NCBI RefSeq assembly: GCF_016864375.1
Contig: NZ_CP069356.1
Location: forward strand, 744,001-808,000
Length of the DNA: 64,000 nt
From: Microvirga sp. VF16
GTDB taxonomy: Bacteria; Pseudomonadota; Alphaproteobacteria; Rhizobiales; Beijerinckiaceae
Direction of reading: 5' to 3'
Positions 1 through 8,759 of the stretch are shown in pieces. The notes beneath the pieces were generated by a model. The model searched no databases, was not told the origin of the DNA, and saw nothing but the letters and a program-made list of their open reading frames with translations. Each line of letters starts with the position of its first letter. Within the stretch, counting starts at the first letter, position 1. The position numbers and the translations under genes are program-made.

Positions 1-1206
1 AGCCACATGATCATGGGGCCGAGTTGCGGGATGATCCTGGCTGATCTCGGCGCCGATGTCGTGAAGGTAGAGCCTGGTCCTGCCGGTGACAATTCGCGAC
101 GTCTCACGGGCGCGGCCATCGGCTTCTTCCCGACCTATAACCGGAACAAGCGCAGCATCTGCGTCGATATGAAGAGCCCCTCCGGGGCAGCGCTCGTCCG
201 CCGGCTTGCCGCAGGCGCGGATGTCATCATCGAGAACTTCCGCCCGGGAGCCATGGAAAAGCTCGGACTGGGATACTCGGCACTATCAGGAATCAATCCG
301 CGTCTCGTCTATTGCTCGCTCAAGGGTTTCCTGCCCGGGCCCTATGAGCATCGCACGGCTCTCGATGAGGTGGTCCAGATGATGGGCGGGCTTGCCTACA
401 TGACAGGCCCTCCCGGCCGCCCCCTGCGAACGGGCGCCTCCGTCAACGACATCCTAGGCGGGACGTTCGGGGCCGTTGCCATTCTGGCAGCGCTGCGCGA
501 GCGCGATACGACCGGCCACGGCTCTCTCGTTCAATCGGGCCTGTTCGAAACCAATATGGTGCTTGTGGCGCAGCATATGGCCCGTGCGGCTATTGAGGGC
601 CGCAATCCGGAGCCGTTCGGCGACCCGGAGATGAAGAAGCCTTGGCCCGTCTATGACGTCTTCGATTCCGCCGACGAGGGTGAGCAGGTATTCGTCGGGA
701 CGGTCACGGAGAGTCAATGGCGTGGGTTCTGCGAGGCGTTCGGTCTTAACGATCTCCTGTCCGATCCCGAACTTGCAAACATGGCGCAGTTGGCGGCTGC
801 ACGACCGCGGATCCGCTTGCGCGTGGCCGATGTCTTCCGGAAGCTGCCGAAAACCGAGCTGATGGCGAGGTGTGAAGCCCTCGGATTGCCTTTCGCTCCC
901 ATCGCACGGCCGGCCGACCTTTTCGATGACCCACACCTGTTGGCATCGGAAGGGTTGCTGCCGGTTGACCTCAGAAGTGCCGAGGGCGCCCCAAATGGTG
1001 CTCCGGTTGTTCCTGAGGCCGGGATCCCGGCACTTCCCGTCGCTTTGGGCACCGGTCGCCCTGGATTAAGGCGCCAGCCCCCGCATGCCGGTGAGCATGG
1101 GATCGAGGTGATGCAGGAGGCCGGTCTCTCAGAGGCGGAGATCAACATGATGATCGCCGAAGGGATCGTGTCAGTGTCCGCCCAAGAATCCCCGGCCGCG
1201 GCTTGA
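1..1206 (+). CDS. CaiB/BaiF-family CoA transferase-like protein (5' end outside window)
   Basis: The reading frame is open from the first base, so the true start and roughly the first 15-20 residues lie outside the window. The first visible residues (GMILADLGADVVKVEPG) match the N-terminal nucleotide-binding fold of CaiB/BaiF (class III CoA transferases), as do ENFRPGAMEKLGLGY and GGTFGAVAILAALRERD. Family members move CoA between carboxylic acids through an aspartyl thioester. Here the segment that normally reads G-x-x-V-D reads GSLVQSG, so glutamine (codon 532-534) sits where the catalytic aspartate is expected. The gene lies 65 bp upstream of a gamma-carbonic anhydrase-like gene and may belong to a catabolic operon. 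Family assignment is firm; CoA-transferase activity is doubtful. Confidence 0.85.
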   Translation, partial: SHMIMGPSCGMILADLGADVVKVEPGPAGDNSRRLTGAAIGFFPTYNRNKRSICVDMKSPSGAALVRRLAAGADVIIENFRPGAMEKLGLGYSALSGINPRLVYCSLKGFLPGPYEHRTALDEVVQMMGGLAYMTGPPGRPLRTGASVNDILGGTFGAVAILAALRERDTTGHGSLVQSGLFETNMVLVAQHMARAAIEGRNPEPFGDPEMKKPWPVYDVFDSADEGEQVFVGTVTESQWRGFCEAFGLNDLLSDPELANMAQLAAARPRIRLRVADVFRKLPKTELMARCEALGLPFAPIARPADLFDDPHLLASEGLLPVDLRSAEGAPNGAPVVPEAGIPALPVALGTGRPGLRRQPPHAGEHGIEVMQEAGLSEAEINMMIAEGIVSVSAQESPAAA

Positions 1207-1271
1207 TGCAAGAGCGCAGGCTGAGGCTGGGCGGTCCAAGCAAATGAGCATGGAAAGGAACACTTCAAACG

Positions 1272-1802
1272 ATGCCGATCTATGCATTAGGCGACATGGT
1301 GCCGGAACTCCCGGACATCAATCAGATTTGGATCGCGCCGGACGCCCACATCATCGGCCGCGTGAGGCTCGGCCGTGATGTCGGTGTCTGGTTCGGTGCC
1401 GTGCTGCGCGGTGACAACGAACTGATCGATGTCGGGGACGGGACGAATATCCAGGAGGGGGCGATACTGCACACCGACCCGGGTTTCCCGCTGTCCATAG
1501 GAGCGGGCGTGACCATCGGGCACCGCGCGATCGTCCATGGGTGTACCATAGGGGATGGCTCGCTCGTCGGCATGGGAGCCACGATCTTGAACGGGGCCCG
1601 GATCGGCGCAAACTGTCTCATCGGCGCGAATGCCCTTGTAACCGAAGGCAAGGAGTTTCCCGACGGGTCTCTCATTGTCGGCTCCCCGGCGAAGGTTGTC
1701 CGGGAACTTGCCCCCAAAGCGTTGGAGGGCCTGCGGAGATCCGCGGCAAGCTACGTCCGGAACGCCGAGAGATTCAGGTCGGGTCTACGCATCATTCGAT
1801 GA
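1272..1802 (+). CDS. Gamma-carbonic anhydrase-like hexapeptide-repeat protein
   Basis: This 176-residue protein belongs to the left-handed beta-helix (hexapeptide repeat) family that includes gamma-carbonic anhydrases, PaaY and CaiE. Hexapeptide-type repeats run from about residue 30 to 140. The likely metal-ligand histidines are visible in AILHTD and in IGHRAIVHGC, and the conserved GAVLRGD stretch lies near residue 45. It follows the CaiB-like gene by 65 bp; an AGGAA-like ribosome site sits 13-17 bases before the ATG. PaaY and CaiE homologues often accompany CoA-ester metabolism, where they act as thioesterases or accessory proteins, and that fits this position better than bulk CO2 hydration. 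The exact activity cannot be read from sequence. Confidence 0.85.
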   Translation: MPIYALGDMVPELPDINQIWIAPDAHIIGRVRLGRDVGVWFGAVLRGDNELIDVGDGTNIQEGAILHTDPGFPLSIGAGVTIGHRAIVHGCTIGDGSLVGMGATILNGARIGANCLIGANALVTEGKEFPDGSLIVGSPAKVVRELAPKALEGLRRSAASYVRNAERFRSGLRIIR

Positions 1803-1963
1803 TGCACCGAGGATAATTCATGGCCATGGGCAACAGCCATGCAGGATGACTCACAGGGGACTGAGGACAGACAGACATTCAACTCAGAAGGGCGGAGATC
1901 GTAGCAAGGAGCCAAAGGCCCGGATGATCTGACGGCCCCAATCAAACAACTAGGAGGAAACGC

Positions 1964-3007
1964 ATGATCAATCGCCGACACTTTCTCGCCACTGCTAGTG
2001 GCGCCGCTGCCGCAGGAGTTCTCGGCTTCCCGCGTCTTGCACATGCTGCAACGACGGCAAGCATCACGTTTGGACCGGCTCTGCCCGTCTACGCACTGAC
2101 CTTCGTCGCGGTCGAGAGGGGTTTCTTCAAGGACGAAGGGGTCAACGTCAAAACCGTCATCACCGATGCCGGTGCCCGCTCTCGCCAAACGCTAGCCGCA
2201 GGGGATGCGCTGTTTGCTCACGGTGATGGCAGCCATCCACTCCAACTCTCGAACCGTGGCAAAAAGGCGAAGCTCATCCTAGCCACCCAAATGGTTCCGT
2301 CCACCGCCAACATGGTGATCCGGCAGGACCTCTACGATCAAGGCATCAACACCGTCGATAAACTCGGGCAATGGAAGCGCCCGGATGGTGCCAAGCCCAT
2401 CGTGGCAGCGACCGCTATTGGGTCGGGAACATGGATGTTGGGCACGTACGTGTTCGAGGCACGGAAACTCGGCCAGAACATCAACTGGGTTGCGGGCGGC
2501 GGCAGCAAGACCATGCTCGCCGGCCTGCAAAGCAAGCAGTTCGACGTCATCATGGCCCCCCCTGCTTGGCAGTTGGAGGCAGGGCGCAACGGCTTTGGCA
2601 AGACGCTTTACGACGTTCGCACGCCTGGGGTCATGGCGCAGGACTTCGGAGGCAATCTTCCAGTCCTGGCCTTCTATACGCTCGAGGACACCATCGACCA
2701 GGATCCTGCGCTCGTGCAGTCCACCGTCAATGCACTGTACAAGGCGATGCGCTGGGTGAAGGAAACGCCCGTAGACGAGGTCTTCGCTCTCCTCGGAACC
2801 AAGTACTACGGCTCTATCGATCCGGCGTCCGCGAAGGCAGAACTCGCCTTCGACAAGGACACATGGGACTACAACGGTCGCATCACGAAGGAGGATTTCG
2901 AGCGGGGCGGGCGCGTGTGGTACCGCACCGGGACTGATATCCCGCCGATGAAGTATGAGGATGTGGTCGATATGCGCTTCCTCGACGCTGCACAGAAGAA
3001 GGCCTGA
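1964..3007 (+). CDS. ABC transporter substrate-binding protein, NMT1/SsuA/TauA-like
   Basis: This 347-residue periplasmic binding protein starts with a Tat-type leader (RRHFLA, then an Ala-rich stretch ending near LAHAA, about residue 29). The mature part opens with the usual NMT1/SsuA/TauA pattern: ITFGPALPVYALTFVA followed by ERGFFKDEGVNVK. An AGGAGG ribosome site lies just before the ATG. The ATPase starts one base after the stop codon and the permease overlaps it, so the three form one importer operon. The family carries sulfonates, taurine, nitrate, aromatic acids and thiamine precursors. The substrate is not visible here; the flanking CoA-transferase-like and hydratase-like genes point to an organic acid, which is inference. 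Confidence 0.9.
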   Translation: MINRRHFLATASGAAAAGVLGFPRLAHAATTASITFGPALPVYALTFVAVERGFFKDEGVNVKTVITDAGARSRQTLAAGDALFAHGDGSHPLQLSNRGKKAKLILATQMVPSTANMVIRQDLYDQGINTVDKLGQWKRPDGAKPIVAATAIGSGTWMLGTYVFEARKLGQNINWVAGGGSKTMLAGLQSKQFDVIMAPPAWQLEAGRNGFGKTLYDVRTPGVMAQDFGGNLPVLAFYTLEDTIDQDPALVQSTVNALYKAMRWVKETPVDEVFALLGTKYYGSIDPASAKAELAFDKDTWDYNGRITKEDFERGGRVWYRTGTDIPPMKYEDVVDMRFLDAAQKKA

Positions 3008-3008
3008 C

Positions 3009-3854
3009 ATGGGAGCCCAGCTCTACACGACGGCCGAGCCGATGCCGAAGGCTGTGACCGCACGCAAGGACGTCCGGATCTCCGTGCGCTCCCTCGATAA
3101 GGCCTTTGGACGTGGTAACGCGAAGGTCACAGCCGTGGACAAGGTGTCCTTCGACATTGGGCGCGGCGAGTTCGTCGCGCTTCTAGGCCCATCGGGCTGT
3201 GGCAAGAGCACGATCCTTAACATGGTCGCCGGGCTGATTCCCCGGACCGGCGGCGACATTCTCATCGACGGCAAGTCTATGGAACATGGCCAAGTGCGGC
3301 GTGAAATCGGCTACGTGTTCCAGCGGGACACAGTCTTTCCGTGGCGCACAGTCGAGGCCAATGTCGGTTATGGGCTCGAGATCGCAGGCGCGCCTGCGGC
3401 CGAACGCCGAGCGCGCGTGGCCGAGGCTCTCGATCAGGTAGGCCTCGGCGCCTTCGCCAAGGCCTTTCCGCGGACCCTTTCCGGCGGCATGCGCCAGCGC
3501 GTCGCGCTGATGCGCACTTTGATCACGCGGCCTGAGATCCTGCTGATGGACGAGCCGTTCGGTGCCCTCGACACCCACACCAAGCTCGAGATGCATCGCA
3601 TCCTGCTGCAACTGTGGGAGCGCGAGCGCCAGACTGTGCTGTTCGTCACCCACGACCTTGGTGAGGCCTTGACACTGGCGGACCGCATCATCCTGCTGTC
3701 GGCCCGGCCCGGACGGCTCAAGGAGGACTTCGAGGTGCCGCTCGAGCGTCCGAGAGATGCTGTAGCCCTGCGCGAAAGTCCCGAGTTCGCTCGGCTGTTC
3801 TCCCACATCTGGCATTCGCTCGGCGAAGAATTCCGCAAGACGAAGGCGGAGTGA
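3009..3854 (+). CDS. ABC transporter ATP-binding protein, SsuB/TauB-like
   Basis: This 281-residue nucleotide-binding subunit shows Walker A GPSGCGKST near residue 61, a Q-loop (VFQRD), the signature LSGGMRQR, Walker B ILLMDEPFGALD and the switch histidine in FVTHD. An in-frame ATG at 2955 would add 18 residues inside the binding-protein gene; the ATG at 3009 is preferred because it follows the upstream stop immediately. The ATPase powers uptake by the neighbouring permease at the inner membrane. The layout (binding protein, ATPase, permease) is that of the SsuABC/TauABC group. Confidence 0.92.
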   Translation: MGAQLYTTAEPMPKAVTARKDVRISVRSLDKAFGRGNAKVTAVDKVSFDIGRGEFVALLGPSGCGKSTILNMVAGLIPRTGGDILIDGKSMEHGQVRREIGYVFQRDTVFPWRTVEANVGYGLEIAGAPAAERRARVAEALDQVGLGAFAKAFPRTLSGGMRQRVALMRTLITRPEILLMDEPFGALDTHTKLEMHRILLQLWERERQTVLFVTHDLGEALTLADRIILLSARPGRLKEDFEVPLERPRDAVALRESPEFARLFSHIWHSLGEEFRKTKAE

Positions 3855-3859
3855 GACAC

Positions 3860-4741
3860 ATGGCATCCACGCAATCCTCGACGACTGTCCTGCTCTGGCG
3901 GGTGGCGATCCTGCTCCTGCTTCTTGCTGTCTGGCAGTGGGCCTACGACTTGCGGGCGTTTGCGGCGCTCAAGCCCTACGTGCCCAACTTCCTCGACCCG
4001 TATTTCGTATCCAAGCCGTCCGAGATCTGGAAGAGCTTCCTGCGCCTGGGCTGCCTCACGGACCGAGGCGGTACGCTGCACGGCTGGAGCGGCATGACGG
4101 CGTGCCTTGCCGAGGACGCCAACAATATCTGGATGGCAACGGCCGTGACGCTCAAGAACACGTTCTGGGGCTTTCTCGGCGGCACCCTCTCGGGCATTGC
4201 GATGGGCCTGATCCTCGGCCGGTCCGATTTCCTGTCGCGGGTGTTCGAGCCCTACATCGTGGCGTTCAACTCGATCCCGCGCATCGCGCTCGTTCCACTC
4301 ATCATCCTGATGTTTGGCCTCGGTGACATCTCCAAGATTGTCACGGCCTGGATCGTCGTCTTCTTCGTGGTGTTCTTCAACACCTTCGAGGGCACCCGTT
4401 CCGTCGACCGGGACCAGATCGCCGCATCACGGCTGCTTGGAGCTAACTCGTGGACGGTCACCCGCACGGTGGTGATCCCCTCGACCCTGGCTTGGGTGTT
4501 CGCCTCTTTAACGCCGGCGGTGTCCTTTGCGCTGATCGGCGTGATCGTGGGTGAGTTCATCGGCGCCGAGCGGGGCATCGGCAAGCTGATCGTCGAAGCC
4601 GAGGCCCGCGCCAACGCATCCGAGATGATGGTCGCCATCTTTGTCCTGATGGTGGTCGGCATCCTGCTCGCCATCGGTGTGCGCCGGATCCAAGCCTATC
4701 TCCTGCGGTGGCAGCCCCAGTTCGATCAGGCAAGTGCATGA
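3860..4741 (+). CDS. ABC transporter permease, SsuC/TauC-like
   Basis: This 293-residue inner-membrane permease has about six hydrophobic segments and the BPD_transp_1 coupling region (the EAA-like loop around residues 190-200, followed by PSTLAWVFASLTPA). The N-terminal anchor is VAILLLLLAVWQWAYDL. A GTG at 3851 overlaps the ATPase stop and would add three residues; the ATG at 3860 is an equally good choice. An odd 40-residue Cys-containing stretch between the first two membrane segments (around residues 50-90) sets it apart from the textbook SsuC. Its stop codon overlaps the start of the aconitase-like gene (ATGA), which indicates co-translation. Confidence 0.9.
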   Translation: MASTQSSTTVLLWRVAILLLLLAVWQWAYDLRAFAALKPYVPNFLDPYFVSKPSEIWKSFLRLGCLTDRGGTLHGWSGMTACLAEDANNIWMATAVTLKNTFWGFLGGTLSGIAMGLILGRSDFLSRVFEPYIVAFNSIPRIALVPLIILMFGLGDISKIVTAWIVVFFVVFFNTFEGTRSVDRDQIAASRLLGANSWTVTRTVVIPSTLAWVFASLTPAVSFALIGVIVGEFIGAERGIGKLIVEAEARANASEMMVAIFVLMVVGILLAIGVRRIQAYLLRWQPQFDQASA

Positions 4742-6699
4742 CTAGGATCACCTTCCCTGGCCGCATCCTCTTCCTGTCGGCCGATCCCGACAAGGTTGAT
4801 GCCCAGCTTGCTGGAACAGATCTCTCCCTGGAGCAGGCCGGGCCGCTTCGCGATGATGTCTCGACTGACGAGATCACCCCGTTGCCGTCGCTCGTCTATT
4901 TCGACGAGCGCTTGGCCAGTCATCCCTATACCGGCTTCAAGGCCGGCGAACGACTGCCGATCGGCTTGGATGCCGTCAGACGGGGCGGCTTCGCCGTTAC
5001 TGTCGGCGGCAAGCGGTATGGTAAGGGCTCATCGCGTGAACACAGCCCGGTCGCCGAGAAGGCAGCCGGCATTCGCCTCGTCATCGCCGAGAGCTTCGAG
5101 CGCATCTACCGCCAGAATGCCGACAATGTCGGGCTGTTCACGTCGACCGACTTCGGTCTGATCGAGCGAATCCGGCGGGGTGAGGACATCGACATCGAGG
5201 AACTGGTCGGAAACCGCGACAGGATTGCGGCCGCAGTCCTGCGCAGTGGCGGCCTGCTGCGCTATGGCCGGGAGCGTTTGGGCACCGTTTCAGCCACTCA
5301 AACCCTGTCGGACGGGGAGGGACCCCGCACCCTCTTCGAAAAGATCCTGGCCCGCCATGTGGTGAAGACCACCGATCTCCCAGGCGACCTGACGCCAGGG
5401 ATGGGCGGATTCGTTCGAGCCGATATCCGGTTCATACATGACATCTACACCGGAATGTGCAGCTATATGCTGCATCATACGTTTGGCAAACCCGTTCGCC
5501 TCTATGAACCGGAGTCGATCGTCGTCTTCGAGGACCACTACTCGTATGCGCACCGCAGCCGTGTACACATCGAGCGTGGCCTGCTGCCCCAGGTCCATGA
5601 GCTTTCGCGGGCGCACCGGGCATTTGTGGCTGATTACGGCTTGCGGTCGCATGGCTATCTGCCGAGCGGAGAAGGGTCCGAGGGCATCTCCCACGCACTG
5701 ATGGCGGAGCAGTACGCCTTGCCGGGCCAGTTGATCGTCGGCACGGACTCGCATACGCCGCATAGCGGAGCGCTCGGCTGCCTGGCGTTCGGCGTTGGTA
5801 CGACCGACATCGCGAACAGCATGGTCACGGGCGCAGTGCGGATCACGGTACCCGAGGTCCTGCGCATTGAACTCTCGGGCACGTTGCCCCGTGGCGTCAC
5901 AGCAAAAGATGTTGTCCTCCATCTGCTCGCGCTGCCTGGGCTCAAGGCGGGAACAGGCGTCGGCAAGGTCTTCGAGTTCGGCGGACCCGGCATCGCACAG
6001 CTCAACACGGATGAACGCGCCACGCTGACCAACATGACTGCCGAGTTGGGAGGCTTTACCGGAATCGTCGAACCCGATGCGGAGACGGTACGGTTCCTCA
6101 AGGAACGTCGCGGAATCGACGCCATAATCGAGCCATGGATGCGCAGCGACGCGGGAGCTGCCTATGCCGAGGTGATCCGCGTCGACCTGTCGGCCTTGTC
6201 GCCCATGGTGGCGGCTCCCGGAGATCCTGGTAACGGACTCGATCTTTCGAAATTGTCACAGCCGGTGACCATCGACATCGCCTATGGCGGGTCCTGCACA
6301 GCCGGCAAGCGGGAGGACTTCGACCGCTACCATGAGGTGCTTTCATGGGCGGCAGAGAGGGGGCTCAAAGTCCCGCCTCACATCAGGCTCTTCCTTCAGT
6401 TCGGCACGATCGCTGTTCGGGATTACTGCATCGAGAAGAGTTACCTTGACGCCTTCGCGCGGGTAGGAGCCGAAATCCTTCAGCCCGCATGTGGCGCCTG
6501 TGCGAATTGCGGTCCTGGCACATCGACCAGTAGCGATCAGGTGACCGTGAGCGCCATCAACCGGAATTTTCCGGGTCGTACGGGCCCTGGAAAGGTCTGG
6601 CTCGCGAGCCCTCCCACGGTAGCGGCCAGTGCCATCGCGGGCGAGTTGGTCTCCTTTGAGCAGCTTCAGGCGCGCTTCAACACGGGACTGGGGTGTTGA
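4738..6699 (+). CDS. Aconitase-superfamily hydro-lyase with swivel domain fused in front of catalytic domain
   Basis: This 653-residue fusion carries the aconitase/isopropylmalate isomerase swivel domain first (about residues 20-170, with YGKGSSREHSPVAEKAAG and the FERIYRQNADNVG stretch) and the Fe-S catalytic domain second (about 200-650). In the catalytic part I see GTDSHTPHSGALGC, the cluster cysteine in GGSCTAGKRED and the pair in ACGACANCGPG, so a [4Fe-4S] cluster is expected. Single-chain aconitases and homologues usually have the catalytic domain first and the swivel last, so this is a permuted order. The start at 4738 overlaps the permease stop; a further upstream ATG at 4708 would lie inside the permease. 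It likely interconverts hydroxy-di- or tricarboxylic acids by dehydration and rehydration; the substrate is unknown. Confidence 0.85.
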   Translation: MTRITFPGRILFLSADPDKVDAQLAGTDLSLEQAGPLRDDVSTDEITPLPSLVYFDERLASHPYTGFKAGERLPIGLDAVRRGGFAVTVGGKRYGKGSSREHSPVAEKAAGIRLVIAESFERIYRQNADNVGLFTSTDFGLIERIRRGEDIDIEELVGNRDRIAAAVLRSGGLLRYGRERLGTVSATQTLSDGEGPRTLFEKILARHVVKTTDLPGDLTPGMGGFVRADIRFIHDIYTGMCSYMLHHTFGKPVRLYEPESIVVFEDHYSYAHRSRVHIERGLLPQVHELSRAHRAFVADYGLRSHGYLPSGEGSEGISHALMAEQYALPGQLIVGTDSHTPHSGALGCLAFGVGTTDIANSMVTGAVRITVPEVLRIELSGTLPRGVTAKDVVLHLLALPGLKAGTGVGKVFEFGGPGIAQLNTDERATLTNMTAELGGFTGIVEPDAETVRFLKERRGIDAIIEPWMRSDAGAAYAEVIRVDLSALSPMVAAPGDPGNGLDLSKLSQPVTIDIAYGGSCTAGKREDFDRYHEVLSWAAERGLKVPPHIRLFLQFGTIAVRDYCIEKSYLDAFARVGAEILQPACGACANCGPGTSTSSDQVTVSAINRNFPGRTGPGKVWLASPPTVAASAIAGELVSFEQLQARFNTGLGC

Positions 6700-6717
6700 G
6701 CCAATCATTGGGAGGTC

Positions 6718-7218
6718 TCAGAGGTCGTGCAATCTCCGGGAACTCACGACAACTCCATCCATATCGCAGTAGATGAACCGACCCGGAGCGAACTCCACCC
6801 TGCCGACTTGGAATGAAGCGCCGATCACGCCCGTGCCGTTGAACGATCCTCGAGCTGGGACGACGCCGAGCGCCATCACGCCAAGATCCATGATCGCAAG
6901 TGCCTCGATGTCGCGAACGGCACCAAAAACGAGTATTCCAGCCCAGCCGTTTTCGATTGCCTTTGCCGAGAGCCTGTCGCCAAGGAGAGCCACCCGGGTC
7001 GAGCCCCCTCCGTCGACGACGAGAACCTGCCCCTGTCCAGGCTGTTCGAGGCATTGTCTGACCAGCCCGACATCCTCGAATGTACTGATAGTTTGAATCT
7101 CGCCGCTGAAGGATTTGCAGCCACCAAAGGTGCGGAACTGAGCGAGGCAGACTTCCAACTCGTCTGCGAATTCATCGCAAAGATCAGCCGTTTTGAAACC
7201 ACTCACAGTGCGCACCAC
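6718..7218 (-). CDS. RraA family protein (RNase E inhibitor / HMG aldolase-like)
   Basis: This 166-residue protein opens with TADLCDEFADELEV and carries VVDGGGSTRVALLGD and FGAVRDIEAL, all diagnostic of the RraA fold. The family contains RraA, which inhibits RNase E, and the metal-dependent aldolases that split 4-hydroxy-4-methyl-2-oxoglutarate or 4-carboxy-4-hydroxy-2-oxoadipate. Arg-Asp in the GAVRD motif matches the residues used by the aldolases. The gene converges on the aconitase-like gene with an 18-bp gap, so it is not in that operon, though an aldolase would fit a dicarboxylate pathway. The start is GTG at 7218, with GTG at 7215 and 7206 as alternatives. Regulator and aldolase cannot be separated by eye. 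Confidence 0.85.
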   Translation of the reverse strand: MVRTVSGFKTADLCDEFADELEVCLAQFRTFGGCKSFSGEIQTISTFEDVGLVRQCLEQPGQGQVLVVDGGGSTRVALLGDRLSAKAIENGWAGILVFGAVRDIEALAIMDLGVMALGVVPARGSFNGTGVIGASFQVGRVEFAPGRFIYCDMDGVVVSSRRLHDL

Positions 7219-7385
7219 GGGTTAGGATAGTCCCAAAGGAAGAAGACTTACGCGATCAAACCGGATGCCAATCGTTTTGTCCAACGATCAGGGACGGTAC
7301 CCGCCCAGCAATGCTTGTTGACAGCCTGCGTCAAGGTCGCATCTTGGCACATCGAAGACATTTCACTTTGGTTCGCTTTCGGATG

Positions 7386-7534
7386 GAGCCTGTGTGAAAA
7401 CGCTGACCGACCACGGCTTGGAGCAATTTTCTGTCTTGCTGTCCTATGCAGACCGAGATTTGCCCGGTGCAGAGGCATAAAACTGTACAAATAGTTCGCC
7501 GAGATCGAGCCTGTTTGCGTTTTCACACAGGCTC
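7386..7534. mobile_element. 149-bp MITE-like element with perfect 18-bp terminal inverted repeats
   Basis: GAGCCTGTGTGAAAACGC at 7386-7403 is repeated exactly in inverse orientation at 7517-7534. The element is flanked by the 5-bp direct repeat GGATG (7381-7385 and 7535-7539), the expected target duplication. The 113-bp interior has no coding potential, so a transposase supplied elsewhere would have to move it. It sits in the otherwise empty 411-bp gap between the RraA-like gene and the monooxygenase; I see nothing else in that gap. Confidence 0.75.
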
Positions 7535-7629
7535 GGATGCAGAGCGGACTATTGTGAGCTGTCACATCGACGTCCGTTCTTAGACCACCCATGATGATCC
7601 GAGTGTGATCGAAGACGAAGAGGATCTCT

Positions 7630-8745
7630 TCAGATCGAGGCGAGAAGGGGCGTGTAGCTTTTCTTGTAGAGAGCCGGGCCGAAGTACTTCAACAGAGGAC
7701 TGCTGACGAATGCGGGGAGAGTTCGCATCCTGTCGCGGGCCGCACATTGCTTCTGCACCCATGCCACGCGCCGCTCGCGACGCTGGACAAAGACTTCTAG
7801 GGCGAGATTTATAGCCCCATTTTTCGAAAGGAGTTCGGCCAGCACGAGAGCATCCTCACAGGCCAGACCTGCTCCCTCGGCCATACTGGGCGAAGACGCA
7901 TGCGCAGCATCCCCAATGAGAATGATACGATCTCGTCGCCAGGTCCCGCTGGGGACGGTCTCGATCTGGCTGAAATGCACCTTCGTCTCAGGAGGCACCG
8001 TCTTCACGAGTGAAACCAGCGGACCTGAAAAGCCGGAGAAAAGACGCTCAAGACTGGTCGTGTCGGAGTATGGCCGCGTCGCACCCAGTTCCACTGAGCG
8101 ATCCGCATAGACGTAAGCCATTGAGGGGCTCACCGGAATGGCGAGGAGCGTCTGGCCCTGGCCAATCATCGCGGTCCAGCTATCAACGCCACCAGTGTTT
8201 TCTGTCAGGAAGCGCCAGCAGATATATCCCGCATAGACCGACGTTAGGCTCGCAAATGCAAGATCGCGCACACGCGAACGAATACCGTCCGCCCCAACCA
8301 CAAGATCATAGCGCTCCGTCTTGCCGTCCTCAAATGTGACCTCGCAGGCATCGGACGCGGACTGGATCTGATCGATTGACCGCGACATGGCAATGGGGGT
8401 TTGCTTCACCCCGCTCAGAAGGATCGAATGCATCTCCGCACGGCTTAATGCAAGGCACGGGCCACAGGCGCTCCAGAAACGCTCGGTGTTGATGGCGTTC
8501 AATTCATGGCCATCTTGGCTGAGAAATCGCTGATAGCGAATTGGCATGGCAACTCGAGCAATGTCTGGAAGGAGTCCAAGGTGAGAAAAGGCTCTCGAGG
8601 CGTTGCCGGGAAGAAAAAGGCCTGTGCCTCCTGTGTTCCATGTGGTCTGTCGTTCCACAACATCCGGGATAATGCCTCGCTGCTCGAGCGCGCGGGCGAG
8701 GGACAGCCCTGCGATGCCAGCTCCGACAATCAAAATCCTCACCAT
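7630..8745 (-). CDS. FAD-dependent aromatic-type monooxygenase
   Basis: This 371-residue class A flavoprotein monooxygenase begins with the Rossmann dinucleotide motif ILIVGAGIAGLSLARAL. It also has the DG motif (LVVGADGIRSRVR, about residue 150) and the GD motif IILIGDAAHASSPSMAEGAG (about residue 270), which bind FAD and NAD(P)H. Enzymes of this group (3-hydroxybenzoate 6-hydroxylase, zeaxanthin epoxidase-like and UbiH-like proteins) hydroxylate or epoxidise soluble substrates. The gene lies 14 bp downstream of the NDUFA9-like gene on the same strand, so the two may be co-transcribed. The substrate is not evident. Confidence 0.85.
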   Translation of the reverse strand: MVRILIVGAGIAGLSLARALEQRGIIPDVVERQTTWNTGGTGLFLPGNASRAFSHLGLLPDIARVAMPIRYQRFLSQDGHELNAINTERFWSACGPCLALSRAEMHSILLSGVKQTPIAMSRSIDQIQSASDACEVTFEDGKTERYDLVVGADGIRSRVRDLAFASLTSVYAGYICWRFLTENTGGVDSWTAMIGQGQTLLAIPVSPSMAYVYADRSVELGATRPYSDTTSLERLFSGFSGPLVSLVKTVPPETKVHFSQIETVPSGTWRRDRIILIGDAAHASSPSMAEGAGLACEDALVLAELLSKNGAINLALEVFVQRRERRVAWVQKQCAARDRMRTLPAFVSSPLLKYFGPALYKKSYTPLLASI

Positions 8746-8759
8746 GCGTGCCTCAAGGG

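Noticed and set aside
454..936. 160-codon minus-strand frame
   Set aside because: It is antisense to the CaiB-like gene and has no domain signature or ribosome site.
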